Of a stretch of DNA of 64,000 nt, positions 1-8,516 are shown in pieces (position 1 is the stretch's first letter; every line of letters begins with the position of its first letter). The stretch covers positions 62,001-126,000 of the forward strand of contig JAUMYW010000001.1 in assembly GCA_030528455.1 (NCBI GenBank). The letters are read 5' to 3'. Position numbers and translations under genes: made by a program. Source of the stretch: Neisseria sp. (GTDB taxonomy: Bacteria > Pseudomonadota > Gammaproteobacteria > Burkholderiales > Neisseriaceae). A model generated the notes under the pieces. The model was not told where the DNA came from. It saw only the letters and a program-made list of their open reading frames with translations, and searched no databases.

Positions 1-1385
1 AGACCGGAGGCCATTTCCCCGCCGCCACCCGCTTCCAATACGACTATCTGAACGACGATATTGCTGCAGACGGCAGCATCGATTACAACTTGACGGACAA
101 AATGCCGCAAGCCCTGCGCGATATTATTCAGGCGGCTCGCAGCGACAAAACCAAAAAAATTCTGGTGCTGATTAATCCGCCGTATGCGGAAGCGACCAAT
201 TCGGGAAGAAAAGGGGAAAGTAAAACGGGCGTATCCAATCAAACCAGAGTAGCGGCAACCGCTCCCGATTTGGGCTATGCCGCCCGCGAATTGTTTATCC
301 AGTTTCTGCTGCGGATTCAAAAAGAACTGCCCAATGCGGTTGTCGCGATGTTCAGTACATTGAAATATGTTTCTGCGCCCAATTTCCGGCTGTTCCGCGA
401 GATTTGGCAGCCCAAGTTTCTCAATGGATTTGTCGTACACAGCAAAGCCTTTGACGGACTGAAAGGCAATTTTCCCATCGGCTTTTTGATTTGGGATTTG
501 GCCAAAAAGGGCAGGGAAACGGTTTTTACTCTGCCTGCATTCGATAAAAAAGCAGAAGCATTCGGCGACAAGAATTTTTACCGCGAAACCGAACAGCCTT
601 CTCTAAATGATTGGATAGAGCGCGCCAAACCCAACGATACCGATGCCTTGCCGCTGAAAAACGCCTTGTCGCCGACGGATAAAACAAAGGGCGACATACG
701 CGGCAGAAAATGGGCGGACGATGCAGTCGGCGGCATGATTTGTCCCGGAAATGATTTGCAGCACGCCGGATTGACTGCTGTTTTATCTTCGGGCTATTGC
801 AGCGCGGGCGGCTTTCTTGTTACACGAAACAATCTTGCCAAAGCCGCCGTAGTGTTCGCCGTCCGCCGCCTGATCAAACCCACCTGGCTCAACGACCGCG
901 ACCAGTTTTTGCAGCCGTCTGCAGATCTGCCCGAAAGTTTTTACAACGACTGTCTGATCTATATGCTCTTTTCGAGCAGCAACCTCACCGCAGGTACGGA
1001 TCAAGACGCGCTGGAATGGAACGGGCGAAAATGGCAGCTGACCAACCACTTTATCCCGTTTACCGAACAGGAAGCAGGCGCGAAACGTCCGTTTCAGTCG
1101 CATTTTATGAGCGATTATCTGGCCGGAAAAAAATTGTCGGCGGAAGCGCAGGCCGTGTTCGATGAAGGGCGGAAATTGTGGCAGGCGTTTTACCGTGCCG
1201 ACATCGGCCGCAAAGTCCGCGACAAATATCTGCTCAAAAACGCCGATGCGGGCTGGTATCAAATCCGCAATGCCCTGAAAGAAACCGAACCGCCCGCCGA
1301 TTTTTCCGCCTTTGAAACGGCCTATGCGGCGTTGGCGGAAAAATTGCAGCCGCTGGTGTACGGATACGGATTTTTGAAACCCTGA
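1..1385 (+). CDS. Adenine-specific DNA methyltransferase, C-terminal part (5' end outside window)
   Basis: The reading frame is open from the first bases of the window, so the gene starts upstream and about 460 C-terminal residues are visible. A TTG at 90 is only an internal codon. The visible motif IV is ILVLINPPYAE, the NPPY signature of N6-adenine methyltransferases, followed by a stretch rich in aromatic and hydrophobic residues (FSTLKYVSAPNFRLFREIW) and a long C-terminal region that may hold the target-recognition part. It is probably a large single-chain enzyme of a restriction-modification or orphan methylation system. No endonuclease gene is seen downstream, so a cognate nuclease, if any, lies upstream or in the missing N-terminal part. 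The SAM-binding motif I is not in view, so the exact subclass is uncertain. Confidence 0.65.
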   Translation, partial: TGGHFPAATRFQYDYLNDDIAADGSIDYNLTDKMPQALRDIIQAARSDKTKKILVLINPPYAEATNSGRKGESKTGVSNQTRVAATAPDLGYAARELFIQFLLRIQKELPNAVVAMFSTLKYVSAPNFRLFREIWQPKFLNGFVVHSKAFDGLKGNFPIGFLIWDLAKKGRETVFTLPAFDKKAEAFGDKNFYRETEQPSLNDWIERAKPNDTDALPLKNALSPTDKTKGDIRGRKWADDAVGGMICPGNDLQHAGLTAVLSSGYCSAGGFLVTRNNLAKAAVVFAVRRLIKPTWLNDRDQFLQPSADLPESFYNDCLIYMLFSSSNLTAGTDQDALEWNGRKWQLTNHFIPFTEQEAGAKRPFQSHFMSDYLAGKKLSAEAQAVFDEGRKLWQAFYRADIGRKVRDKYLLKNADAGWYQIRNALKETEPPADFSAFETAYAALAEKLQPLVYGYGFLKP

Positions 1386-1431
1386 CAGCGTGATGCAGAC
1401 GGTTCCGCTTGTGTTAAGATGCCGCTGTCAG

Positions 1432-1453
1432 GCCGTCTGCAGCTGCAGACGGC
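1432..1453. repeat. Perfect 22-bp palindrome made of two inverted DUS
   Basis: The half-site GCCGTCTGCAG is followed directly by its reverse complement, between the methyltransferase stop and the next gene. No T-run follows on either strand, so it is better read as an uptake-sequence pair than a strong terminator. Confidence 0.75.
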
Positions 1454-1478
1454 AGTCGGACAAAAACGGGAGAATGTG

Positions 1479-2351
1479 ATGATTATTGTGATGAAGCGGC
1501 AGGCGCGGGCGCAAGACGTGGCGGCGGTGGTGGACTTTATCCGCGCCAAAGGCCTGCGCGAACATGTTTCGGTAGGACAGGAGCGGACGATTATCGGTGC
1601 GGTGGGCGACGAGCGCGTATTCCTGCCGCAGGAACTGGAACGCCTGCCTCAGGTGGAACGTGCGGTGCGCGTGCTGGACGACTGGCGCATCATCAGCCGC
1701 GAAACGCAGCCGCAGGACTGCACGGTTGCCGTGCGCGGCAGAACCTTCGGCGGCGGCAGCGTGCTGGATATTGCGTCTGATGCAGCACGCGCGGAGGAAG
1801 CCGATGCCGTGTATCTCGACCCGTTTTTTGTCGAAAACAATCCTTATGCGGCAGCGGTCAGACTGTCTGAAAAAGAGCAGATTAAGGCGATGAGGGAAGC
1901 CGTATCGGCGGTGCACCGTACGGGCAGACCCGTTTTGCTGCGTCTGCGCGACGCACGGCAGCTGCCGTCCGTACTGGACGCAGCCGCCGATATTCTGTAT
2001 CTGGGCGGCGGCATGATCGGCAACCGTGCTCTATTGGACGAAATAGGCCGTCTGAATACGCCGGTCGTATTGTGCAAAGACAAACACCATTCCTACCGCG
2101 ACTGGCTGACCGCAGCCGAACACGTCGCCCTCAAAGGCAATCAGCAAATCATTCTCGGCGAAGCGGGAACGCTGAATCCGAATGCCGATTTTCCCTACCG
2201 CTTGGATACCGAAGCGCTGGTGCGCGTCAAACAGATTTGCCGTCTGCCCGTGCTGGCGGATATTTCCGGCCTGTGGCACAACCACATGCCGCAGGAAATT
2301 TTGCGCCGCCTGGCCACCGCTGCGGGAGCAGACGCGGTAATCGGCGGCTGA
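1479..2351 (+). CDS. DAHP synthase type I-beta homologue lacking the catalytic motifs
   Basis: 290 residues. The ATG at 1479 is chosen because GGGAGA lies just upstream and the protein then begins MIIVMKRQ, as type I-beta DAHP synthases do. Residues 1-70 match the N-terminal ferredoxin-like regulatory domain of the Thermotoga maritima enzyme very well (VSVGQERTIIGAVGDERV; VERAVRVLDDWRIISRE). The rest keeps a TIM-barrel-like pattern (DILYLGGGMIGN, TPVVLCKDKHH, NQQIILGEAGT, LPVLADISGLWHNHMP). The family motifs GPCS, KPRTSPYSFQG, LKRG, ERG and DPSHSGG are all altered, and the chain ends at ADAVIGG, before the region that supplies the last metal ligands. It is unlikely to make DAHP. It may be a regulatory or substrate-binding relative; the function is unknown. 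An exact AGGCCGTCTGAA uptake sequence lies inside it. Confidence 0.75.
   Translation: MIIVMKRQARAQDVAAVVDFIRAKGLREHVSVGQERTIIGAVGDERVFLPQELERLPQVERAVRVLDDWRIISRETQPQDCTVAVRGRTFGGGSVLDIASDAARAEEADAVYLDPFFVENNPYAAAVRLSEKEQIKAMREAVSAVHRTGRPVLLRLRDARQLPSVLDAAADILYLGGGMIGNRALLDEIGRLNTPVVLCKDKHHSYRDWLTAAEHVALKGNQQIILGEAGTLNPNADFPYRLDTEALVRVKQICRLPVLADISGLWHNHMPQEILRRLATAAGADAVIGG
2045..2056 (+). repeat. Canonical AG-DUS (AGGCCGTCTGAA)
   Basis: Exact 12-mer of the AG dialect, inside the DAHP-synthase-like gene. It is a minority form here, where GCCGTCTGCA dominates. Confidence 0.8.
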
Positions 2352-2406
2352 GTGCGGAAATAGAAACAGATTTTGAAACAGTTTGATTATCCGGAGAGAA
2401 CATACA

Positions 2407-3087
2407 ATGGCCGTTACGCATCAAGACATTCTTAACGCTTTCCATTTTCGCCACGCCTGTAAAGCCTACGATCCGCAGGGAAAAATCAGTGATGAGGATT
2501 TCCGCCTGATTTTGGAAGCAGGCCGCCTATCGCCCAGTTCCTTCGGTTTCGAGCCTTGGCAATTCCTCGTGATCGACAATCCCGAAATCCGCCGCCTGAT
2601 CCGCGATACCGCTTGGGGTGCACGCGACAAAATAACGGATTGCAGCCGTTTTGTCGTTATCATCGTCAAAACCGCGCCGCAAATGGCTGCAGACGGCATG
2701 CACGTTTGGAAAATGATGCGCGAAGTGCACAATATTCCCGAAGACGCAGCCGCCGCACGTCGGGAAATCTACCGGAAATTTACCGAACAGGATTTCGAAT
2801 TGGCCGGCAACCTCCGCGCATTCTACGACTGGGCATGCAAACAAAGTTATATCGCATTGGCCAATATGCTGACCGCTGCCGCCATGCTCGGCATCGATTC
2901 CACACCGATCGAAGGTTTCCCTTTGGAAGAAACCGACCGGCTGCTGTCGGAAGCCGGACTCTACGACCGCAGCGAATACCGTCTCAGCGTGATGGCAGCC
3001 TTCGGCCGCCGTCTGCACGAACCGAAAAGCAAAACACGCAGACCCTTTGAAGAAGTAGTACGGTTTGTCGGCCAGGATTTGGTTTAA
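2407..3087 (+). CDS. NAD(P)H-dependent nitroreductase family oxidoreductase
   Basis: 226 residues. The start at 2407 follows GGAGAGA. The N-terminal FHFRHACKAYDP (R-x-x-x-x-Y/F) and LILEAGRLSPSSFGFEPWQFLVI are the FMN-contacting motifs of the NfsB/NfnB-like nitroreductase family. LANMLTAAAMLGIDSTPIEGF is the second conserved block, and the C-terminal VMAAFGRR carries the usual R/K patch. Such proteins are homodimeric flavoenzymes reducing nitro compounds, quinones or pteridines in the cytosol. The gene follows the DAHP-synthase-like gene by 55 bp on the same strand and may be co-transcribed. The physiological substrate cannot be told from sequence. Confidence 0.85.
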   Translation: MAVTHQDILNAFHFRHACKAYDPQGKISDEDFRLILEAGRLSPSSFGFEPWQFLVIDNPEIRRLIRDTAWGARDKITDCSRFVVIIVKTAPQMAADGMHVWKMMREVHNIPEDAAAARREIYRKFTEQDFELAGNLRAFYDWACKQSYIALANMLTAAAMLGIDSTPIEGFPLEETDRLLSEAGLYDRSEYRLSVMAAFGRRLHEPKSKTRRPFEEVVRFVGQDLV

Positions 3088-3354
3088 GTTTTAATGCCCT
3101 GAGTCCTCAAAGTGTTGCGGCGGAAAAAGCTGTCGGTCAAACCGTGCATACAAAAGAAAAGAAGCAGGTACAACCTTGCCCGAAACGGATCCTCAGACAA
3201 ACTCTGTCTGCCGTTCCTCTCTTGTTTTGTTTACAGATAAACATTTTTAAGGCTTGCCACGCCGATTTTTTTCCTACATGATAAACAGACTACATGCAGT
3301 TTCATGTGGTTTTTTTATCCGCCGGTTTCAAATAAAACACAAAGGAGAACGGTT

Positions 3355-4866
3355 ATGCGTTATGCAAATCCCAATACGGAAGGCAGCAAAATCCATTTCA
3401 AAGAAAAATATGATAACTTCATCGGAGGAAAATGGCTTGCACCGGTCGGCGGCAGCTATTTCGACGATATTTCTCCGGTAGACGGAAAAGCCTTTGCCAA
3501 AGTTGCCGATTCGGATTACCGCGATGTCGAAGCGGCACTGGATGCCGCCCATGCGGTCAAAGAAGCGTGGGGCAGAACCTCTCCGACGGAACGCTCCGGC
3601 ATTCTGCTGAAAATCGCAGATCGAATGGAAGCCAATCTGGAAATGCTGGCCGTAGCCGAAACATGGGAAAACGGCAAGCCCGTCAGGGAAACGCTGGCAG
3701 CCGATATTCCTTTGGCAATCGACCATTTCCGTTATTTTGCCGGCTGCATCCGCGCGCAAGAAGGCAGTATCGGACAAATCGACGATGATACCGTCGCCTA
3801 TCATTTCCACGAGCCTATCGGCGTGGTCGGACAGATTATTCCTTGGAACTTCCCGATTCTGATGGCTGCCTGGAAAATCGCTCCGGCATTGGCTGCGGGC
3901 AACTGTATCGTATTGAAACCTGCCGAACAAACTCCCGTCAGCATTATGGTTCTGGTCGAGCTGATTGCCGATTTGCTGCCGCCGGGTGTGCTGAATGTCG
4001 TCAACGGCGGCGGGCCCGAAGTCGGCCAGCCGCTGGCAACCAATCCGCGCATCGATAAGGTGGCCTTTACCGGTTCTACTGAAGTCGGTCAGAAAATCAT
4101 GAAGTTTGCCACAGAAAACATTATTCCGGTTACGCTGGAATTGGGCGGCAAATCGCCAAATATTTTCTTTGCCGACGTGATGGACGAAGATGACGAGTTT
4201 TTGGACAAGGCCTTGGAAGGATTTGCCATGTTCGCGCTCAATCAGGGCGAAGTATGTACTTGTCCTTCGCGCGCCTTGGTGCATGAAAGTATTGCAGAAG
4301 CATTCCTGAAAAAAGCCGTCGAACGTGTCCGCCGGATTAAAACAGGCCATCCTTTGGATACCGATACCATGGTAGGAGCCCAGGCATCGCAAGAACAGCA
4401 GGATAAGATTTTGGCTTGTATTGCCAAAGGAAAATCGGAAGGTGCGCAAGTACTCACCGGAGGCGAAGCACGCAGCGAAGTAGACGGCGGTTTTTATATC
4501 GAGCCGACCATCTTCAAAGGCGATAACAGTATGGAAATTTTCCAACAGGAAATTTTCGGGCCGGTTCTGTCGGTAACCACCTTTAAAGATTTTGACGAAG
4601 CCATTGCGATTGCCAACGATACGATGTACGGCTTGGGTGCAGGTGTTTGGTCGCGTAACGGCAATACGGCCTACCGTGCGGGTAGGGCAATTAAAGCGGG
4701 TCGTGTATGGACTAACTGTTACCACCTCTATCCTGCCCACGCGGCATTCGGAGGATACAAAAAATCAGGTATCGGCCGCGAAACGCATAAAATGATGTTG
4801 GGACATTATCAGCAGACAAAAAACCTGCTGGTCAGCTATTCGCCCAAGGCTTTGGGATTTTTCTGA
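3355..4866 (+). CDS. NAD-dependent aldehyde dehydrogenase (AcoD/ExaC type)
   Basis: 503 residues. The start at 3355 is set by AAAGGAG at 3341-3347; an upstream in-frame ATG at 3304 has no ribosome site. The family order is clear: [12 protein letters not shown] near the N-terminus, cofactor-binding [35 protein letters not shown], the general base in [13 protein letters not shown], and the catalytic cysteine in [12 protein letters not shown]. The length (about 505) and the GEVCTCPSR form are typical of acetaldehyde dehydrogenase II (AcoD/ExaC/AldB). It probably oxidises short aliphatic aldehydes to acids in the cytosol. It is a stand-alone gene with a 267-bp upstream region and a strong terminator after it. 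Confidence 0.9.
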   Translation: MRYANPNTEGSKIHFKEKYDNFIGGKWLAPVGGSYFDDISPVDGKAFAKVADSDYRDVEAALDAAHAVKEAWGRTSPTERSGILLKIADRMEANLEMLAVAETWENGKPVRETLAADIPLAIDHFRYFAGCIRAQEGSIGQIDDDTVAYHFHEPIGVVGQIIPWNFPILMAAWKIAPALAAGNCIVLKPAEQTPVSIMVLVELIADLLPPGVLNVVNGGGPEVGQPLATNPRIDKVAFTGSTEVGQKIMKFATENIIPVTLELGGKSPNIFFADVMDEDDEFLDKALEGFAMFALNQGEVCTCPSRALVHESIAEAFLKKAVERVRRIKTGHPLDTDTMVGAQASQEQQDKILACIAKGKSEGAQVLTGGEARSEVDGGFYIEPTIFKGDNSMEIFQQEIFGPVLSVTTFKDFDEAIAIANDTMYGLGAGVWSRNGNTAYRAGRAIKAGRVWTNCYHLYPAHAAFGGYKKSGIGRETHKMMLGHYQQTKNLLVSYSPKALGFF

Positions 4867-4891
4867 CTCCGTACCGCCTGAGTTTTGAAAC

Positions 4892-4926
4892 AACCGTGGA
4901 ACCGGCTTGCCGGTTTCACGGTTTTT
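4892..4926 (+). terminator. Rho-independent terminator after the aldehyde dehydrogenase gene
   Basis: AACCGTGGAACCGG pairs with CCGGTTTCACGGTT (14 bp, one G-T wobble) across a CTTG loop and is followed by TTTTT. Confidence 0.85.
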
Positions 4927-4974
4927 GCTGCTGGGATACTCGTACTTCCGTCCGGACAGGGCTGCAGACGGCTT

Positions 4975-6099
4975 CTATTTCGTTTTTAAGCGGTAAAGCG
5001 TAGTTATTTCAAGGCAGCGGGCGAAAGCCAGCGGATCTTTAAGATCGGCAGCTTTGCCGTGCTGCGGCCGGGCGTGCAGTGTTCCGACCGTATGCAGGCC
5101 GTTGGCAGAGAACAGCTCTTCCAGCCAGCCTCGATGCCGCAGGCCGAGATGTTCGGCCAAATCCGACATGATCAGCCAGGCTTCGCCGTTCGGATTCAAA
5201 TGTTCGGCCACACCGCTCAAAAATCCTTTCAGCATGGCGGAATCGGGATCGTAGAGCGCGGTTTCGACAGCGGAAGTCGGTTTGGCCGGCAGCCAAGGCG
5301 GATTGCAGACAATCAGATCGGCACGGCCTTCGGGAAAACCGTCCGTTTCTTGAATGCAGACGGCATCGGCCAAATCCAAACGTTCAATATTGCTGCGTGC
5401 GCAAGAAACCGCACGAGGATTGTTGTCGCTGCCGGCAACGCACAGACCGCGTTTGGCCAGCAGGGCAGCCAGCACCCCCGAACCGGTGCCGATATCGAAA
5501 GCCGTTTGCCACACATCGGACAGAGGAGCGCGCCAAAGCAGATCCAGATATTCGCCGCGCAGTGGAGAAAAAACACCGAACGGAACATGTATCCTGCCGC
5601 CTAATTGCGGTATGTTCACTCCTTTTTTATGCCATTCGTGTGCACCGAGAAAGCCGAGCAGGCGGTTGAGCGGAAGCAGGAAAGGCTGTCCGCCGCTATT
5701 GCCGTAAACTTCCAGCAACGCAGCCGAAACATCCGGAGCACGGGGTAAATCGAGCGTAAAATCCGCACCGATTTGCACGGCCAGCATATTAATCAGACGA
5801 CTTTGCTGAGCCTTCATCATACGGTGCCGGTGAAAGATTTCCGCCGCTCCGATAGAATGTGCAGACGGCATGGCTGTGCGTCTGCCTGATTGGCGGATAC
5901 GTTTTTTCAGTGCGGACAAAACCTGTTTCGCATTATGGAAGTCGCCCGTCCAAACCGTTGCTTTTCCGGAATAAGCCTCCCGTAAAATATCCGCAGCACC
6001 GGCTTCTCGGCAGTAAACGGCGGCACGCGGCGGCTTCTGACTGCTTTCATTACGCCATTCCAGGGGCAGGGAACAATCGGACATACTCTTTATCATCAT
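4975..6099 (-). CDS. Class I SAM-dependent methyltransferase (MTS/HemK-like fold)
   Basis: 374 residues from ATG 6099; in-frame ATGs at 6096 and 6084 are alternatives, and none has a good ribosome site. The C-terminal half has SAM motif I (AFDIGTGSGVLAALLAKRG), the acidic post-I residue (GSDNNPRAV) and motif IV (DLIVCNPPWLP), the NPPW signature shared by N5-glutamine and RsmC/RsmD-type RNA methyltransferases. The N-terminal 130 residues carry an unusual basic region (LSALKKRIRQSGRRTAMPS) and a DHFTLDLP-like substrate region (GADFTLDLPRAPDV). The substrate is not identifiable; protein glutamine or rRNA are the likely classes. It is transcribed convergently with the aldehyde dehydrogenase gene. 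Confidence 0.75.
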   Translation of the reverse strand: MMIKSMSDCSLPLEWRNESSQKPPRAAVYCREAGAADILREAYSGKATVWTGDFHNAKQVLSALKKRIRQSGRRTAMPSAHSIGAAEIFHRHRMMKAQQSRLINMLAVQIGADFTLDLPRAPDVSAALLEVYGNSGGQPFLLPLNRLLGFLGAHEWHKKGVNIPQLGGRIHVPFGVFSPLRGEYLDLLWRAPLSDVWQTAFDIGTGSGVLAALLAKRGLCVAGSDNNPRAVSCARSNIERLDLADAVCIQETDGFPEGRADLIVCNPPWLPAKPTSAVETALYDPDSAMLKGFLSGVAEHLNPNGEAWLIMSDLAEHLGLRHRGWLEELFSANGLHTVGTLHARPQHGKAADLKDPLAFARCLEITTLYRLKTK

Positions 6100-6407
6100 T
6101 AAAAACGGCCTTATGCCGTCTGCAAACGGAAAAGCAGCAAGTTTACCTGATTTTATTGTGCCGGTGCATTTTGCCGGGCAGGCAGAATCAAGATACCGGA
6201 TTTGTTCACTTCTCTGCCGTCAAGTACACGAGCAGCGGGAACGGAAAGAAAATATCGGAATTTTTCCGATAACCATGATTCTGACAATATTTCAGGCAGT
6301 TCTTCCGGCGTTCAAATCGATTTCTTTAATATACCCATTGGACAATAAGTCTAATTTTTAAATTTTGGACAAAAAAACAAGAAATCAAATTGACCGATTT
6401 AAGGGAA
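6100..6407. other. Intergenic region upstream of the HTH-leuA frame
   Basis: About 300 bp between the divergent methyltransferase and HTH-leuA genes. It holds a hairpin TATCGGAA-TTT-TTCCGATA at 6253-6271 and the first two of three TTGGACAA repeats. I see no clear sigma-70 promoter and no ORF worth calling. Confidence 0.5.
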
Positions 6408-6456
6408 ATGCGTATATTTGCTTCCGTTCTGAATCAATCTGTCAAAAATTGGACAA
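6338..6456 (+). repeat. Three direct TTGGACAA repeats upstream of HTH-leuA
   Basis: Identical octamers at 6338-6345, 6365-6372 and 6449-6456, all in the same orientation, within 119 bp of the HTH start. They could be an operator for the neighbouring HTH protein; this is inference from position only. Confidence 0.5.
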
Positions 6457-6701
6457 ATCCCATGCAATTAGACATCGACCGTTTAATCGCCTATTTCGGA
6501 GGCGTAAATGCCTTGGCCGAAGCTTTAAAACAATATGATGCCGAGAATGCCGCTTCAACCGCCGCCATCTACAAATGGCGCACGCGCGGCTCCCTGCCTT
6601 TGAGCCAGTTGCAGAAACTGACCGCTCTGGCCGAAGCGCAGGGCAGGTCTTTGGATTTGAACGCTTTTATGCATCAGGAACACACTTTGGAGAAACCGCA
6701 A
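6408..6701 (+). CDS. Cro/CI-like helix-turn-helix domain, in frame with leuA without a stop
   Basis: The frame runs straight into leuA at 6702. Possible starts are ATG 6408 (AAGGG 3 nt upstream, close) or ATG 6462 ([12 protein letters not shown], no ribosome site). From 6462 the chain reads [20 protein letters not shown], then [27 protein letters not shown]. This is the pattern of a small YdaS/Cro-type DNA-binding protein: the recognition helix contains IYKWRTRG, and the next helix begins [11 protein letters not shown]. About 80 residues in total. It either makes an HTH-LeuA fusion of about 595-613 residues or is a separate regulator that has lost its stop codon. A role in leucine-dependent control of leuA is plausible but not shown. 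Confidence 0.6.
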
Positions 6702-8249
6702 ATGAACCAAACCAACCGTGTTATTATTTTCGACACCACTTTGCGCGACGGCGAACAGTCTCCCGGAGCAGCAATGACCAAAGAAGAAAAAGTCCGTATC
6801 GCCCGCCAGCTTGAAAAATTGGGAGTGGACGTGATTGAAGCAGGCTTTGCCGCCGCCAGTCCGGGCGACTGGGAAGCCGTTAACGAAATCGCCAAAACAC
6901 TGACCAGAGCCACAGTCTGCTCGCTTTCCCGCGCAGTGGAAAACGACATCCGCAAAGCCGGCGAAGCGGTGGCACCGGCTGCAAAACGCCGTATCCACAC
7001 CTTTATCGCCACCAGCCCCATCCATATGGAATACAAGCTGAAAATGAAGCCGAAGCAGGTAGTCGAGGCGGCGGTCAAAGCGGTGAGAATTGCCAAAGAA
7101 TACACCGATGACGTGGAATTTTCCTGCGAAGACGCGCTGCGTTCGGAAATCGACTTTTTGGCCGAAATCTGCGGAGCGGTAATCGAGGCAGGAGCAACCA
7201 CCATCAATATTCCCGATACAGTCGGCTATTCCGTTCCGCACAATACCGAAGCCTTTTTCCGCGAACTGATTGCCAAAACACCGGGCGGCGACAAAGTGGT
7301 TTGGTCGGCACACTGCCACAACGATTTGGGTTTGGCCGTTGCCAACTCTCTGGCCGCACTGCGCGGAGGCGCGCGTCAGGTAGAGTGTACGGTAAACGGA
7401 TTGGGAGAGCGTGCGGGTAATGCTTCGATTGAAGAAATCACGATGGCGCTGAAAGTACGTCATGATTTGTTCGGCTTTGAAACGGGTATTGATACGACGC
7501 AGATTGTGCCGTCTTCCAAACTGGTTTCCACCGTTACCGGTTATCCCGTACAGCCGAACAAGGCGATTGTCGGAGCCAATGCGTTTTCACACGAATCAGG
7601 CATTCATCAGGACGGCGTGCTGAAACACCGCGAAACCTATGAAATCATGTCGGCAGAATCGGTCGGTTGGGCGGCCAACCGTCTGACTTTGGGCAAGTTG
7701 TCCGGCCGTAATGCTTTCAAGACCAAATTGCAGGACTTGGGCATCCGTTTGGACAGCGAAGAAGCTTTGAATGCGGCTTTTGCCCGCTTTAAAGAATTGG
7801 CCGATAAAAAACGCGAAATTTTCGATGAAGATTTGCACGCTTTGGTGTCGGACGAAATGGTCAATTTGTCGCAGGAACACTACAAATTTATTTCTCAAAA
7901 AATTATTACCGAAACCGGCGAACAGCCTCAGGCAGAAGTAGTATTTGCCGTAAACGGCGTGGAAACCAGAGCTTCGGCAACCGGTTCCGGTCCGGTCGAT
8001 GCGATTTTCAAAGCCATTGAGAGCGTGGTCGGAAGCGGTGCGGATTTGCAGATTTATTCCGTGAACGCTGTAACCAAAGGTACGGAAAGCCAGGGTGAAA
8101 CCAGCGTGCGTTTGGGCAAAGACGGTAAAGTGGCCAACGGACAGGGAGCGGACACCGATGTATTGGTGGCAACGGCTAAGGCTTATTTGTCGGCTTTGAA
8201 CAAATTGCAGTTCGGCAGGCAGCGTCTTAAAGCACAGGGCGATATTTGA
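6702..8249 (+). CDS. leuA: 2-isopropylmalate synthase
   Basis: 515 residues from ATG 6702, which has its own GGAG at 6689-6692, so LeuA can be made alone even though the frame is open upstream. The enzyme condenses acetyl-CoA with 2-oxoisovalerate in the first committed step of leucine synthesis. Visible are [15 protein letters not shown] (active-site Arg-Asp and metal Asp), [11 protein letters not shown], the metal-binding [20 protein letters not shown] near residue 204, NGLGERAGN, and [15 protein letters not shown]. The last 130 residues form the LeuA regulatory domain (leucine feedback), with [15 protein letters not shown] and [20 protein letters not shown]. The length equals that of other neisserial LeuA proteins (about 517), so the upstream HTH part is extra. 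Confidence 0.95.
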   Translation: MNQTNRVIIFDTTLRDGEQSPGAAMTKEEKVRIARQLEKLGVDVIEAGFAAASPGDWEAVNEIAKTLTRATVCSLSRAVENDIRKAGEAVAPAAKRRIHTFIATSPIHMEYKLKMKPKQVVEAAVKAVRIAKEYTDDVEFSCEDALRSEIDFLAEICGAVIEAGATTINIPDTVGYSVPHNTEAFFRELIAKTPGGDKVVWSAHCHNDLGLAVANSLAALRGGARQVECTVNGLGERAGNASIEEITMALKVRHDLFGFETGIDTTQIVPSSKLVSTVTGYPVQPNKAIVGANAFSHESGIHQDGVLKHRETYEIMSAESVGWAANRLTLGKLSGRNAFKTKLQDLGIRLDSEEALNAAFARFKELADKKREIFDEDLHALVSDEMVNLSQEHYKFISQKIITETGEQPQAEVVFAVNGVETRASATGSGPVDAIFKAIESVVGSGADLQIYSVNAVTKGTESQGETSVRLGKDGKVANGQGADTDVLVATAKAYLSALNKLQFGRQRLKAQGDI

Positions 8250-8270
8250 ACGGAAATCTGACTGTATTCG

Positions 8271-8308
8271 GTCGTCTTGCAGTTTTCCAAAGCTGCAGAC
8301 GGCTTTTG
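8271..8308 (+). terminator. Weak hairpin after leuA
   Basis: CGTCTTGCAG pairs imperfectly (one bulge) with CTGCAGACG, followed by GGCTTTTG. It contains a DUS in the right arm. Confidence 0.35.
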
Positions 8309-8393
8309 TCTGAGTATTTGGGACGGCTTTTGTTTCTGAGATTGTCTGAGTTGTAGTTTTCTGACACAAAAAAAGATAGGGTCGATGTTAGGA

Positions 8394-8422
8394 TAGACAA
8401 TTTATGTAGCCGGGTGTAGTAT
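8394..8422 (+). promoter_or_regulatory. Predicted zwf sigma-70 promoter
   Basis: TAGACA at 8394-8399 (5/6 to consensus), a 17-nt spacer, then TAGTAT at 8417-8422 (4/6). It lies about 95 bp upstream of the zwf start. Confidence 0.55.
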
Positions 8423-8429
8423 TGCTACG
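8415..8429. promoter_or_regulatory. Candidate HexR operator over the zwf promoter
   Basis: TGTAGTATTGCTACG is a near-palindrome matching 13 of 15 positions of the HexR-type site TGTARTWWWWYTACA. It covers the -10 box of the predicted zwf promoter, and hexR is the fourth gene of this cluster, so repression of zwf-pgl-glk by HexR is a reasonable inference. Confidence 0.6.
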
Positions 8430-8516
8430 TTTGTCGGCAATGCGTTTCTTTCTGTACGGAACTGTTTTGCCGTTTTATTTGGATTTTCCGAACTTGGGAT
8501 ATTTCAAAAGAAATTT

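Noticed and set aside
3194..3210. Hairpin CAGACA-AACTC-TGTCTG before the aldehyde dehydrogenase gene as a riboswitch or terminator
   Set aside because: Only a 6-bp stem, with no adjacent T-run and no further conserved structure.
3328..4740. A 470-codon open frame on the minus strand, opposite the aldehyde dehydrogenase gene
   Set aside because: It is a shadow of the real gene's codon pattern, rich in Cys, His, Phe and Arg, with no family motif, ribosome site or promoter.
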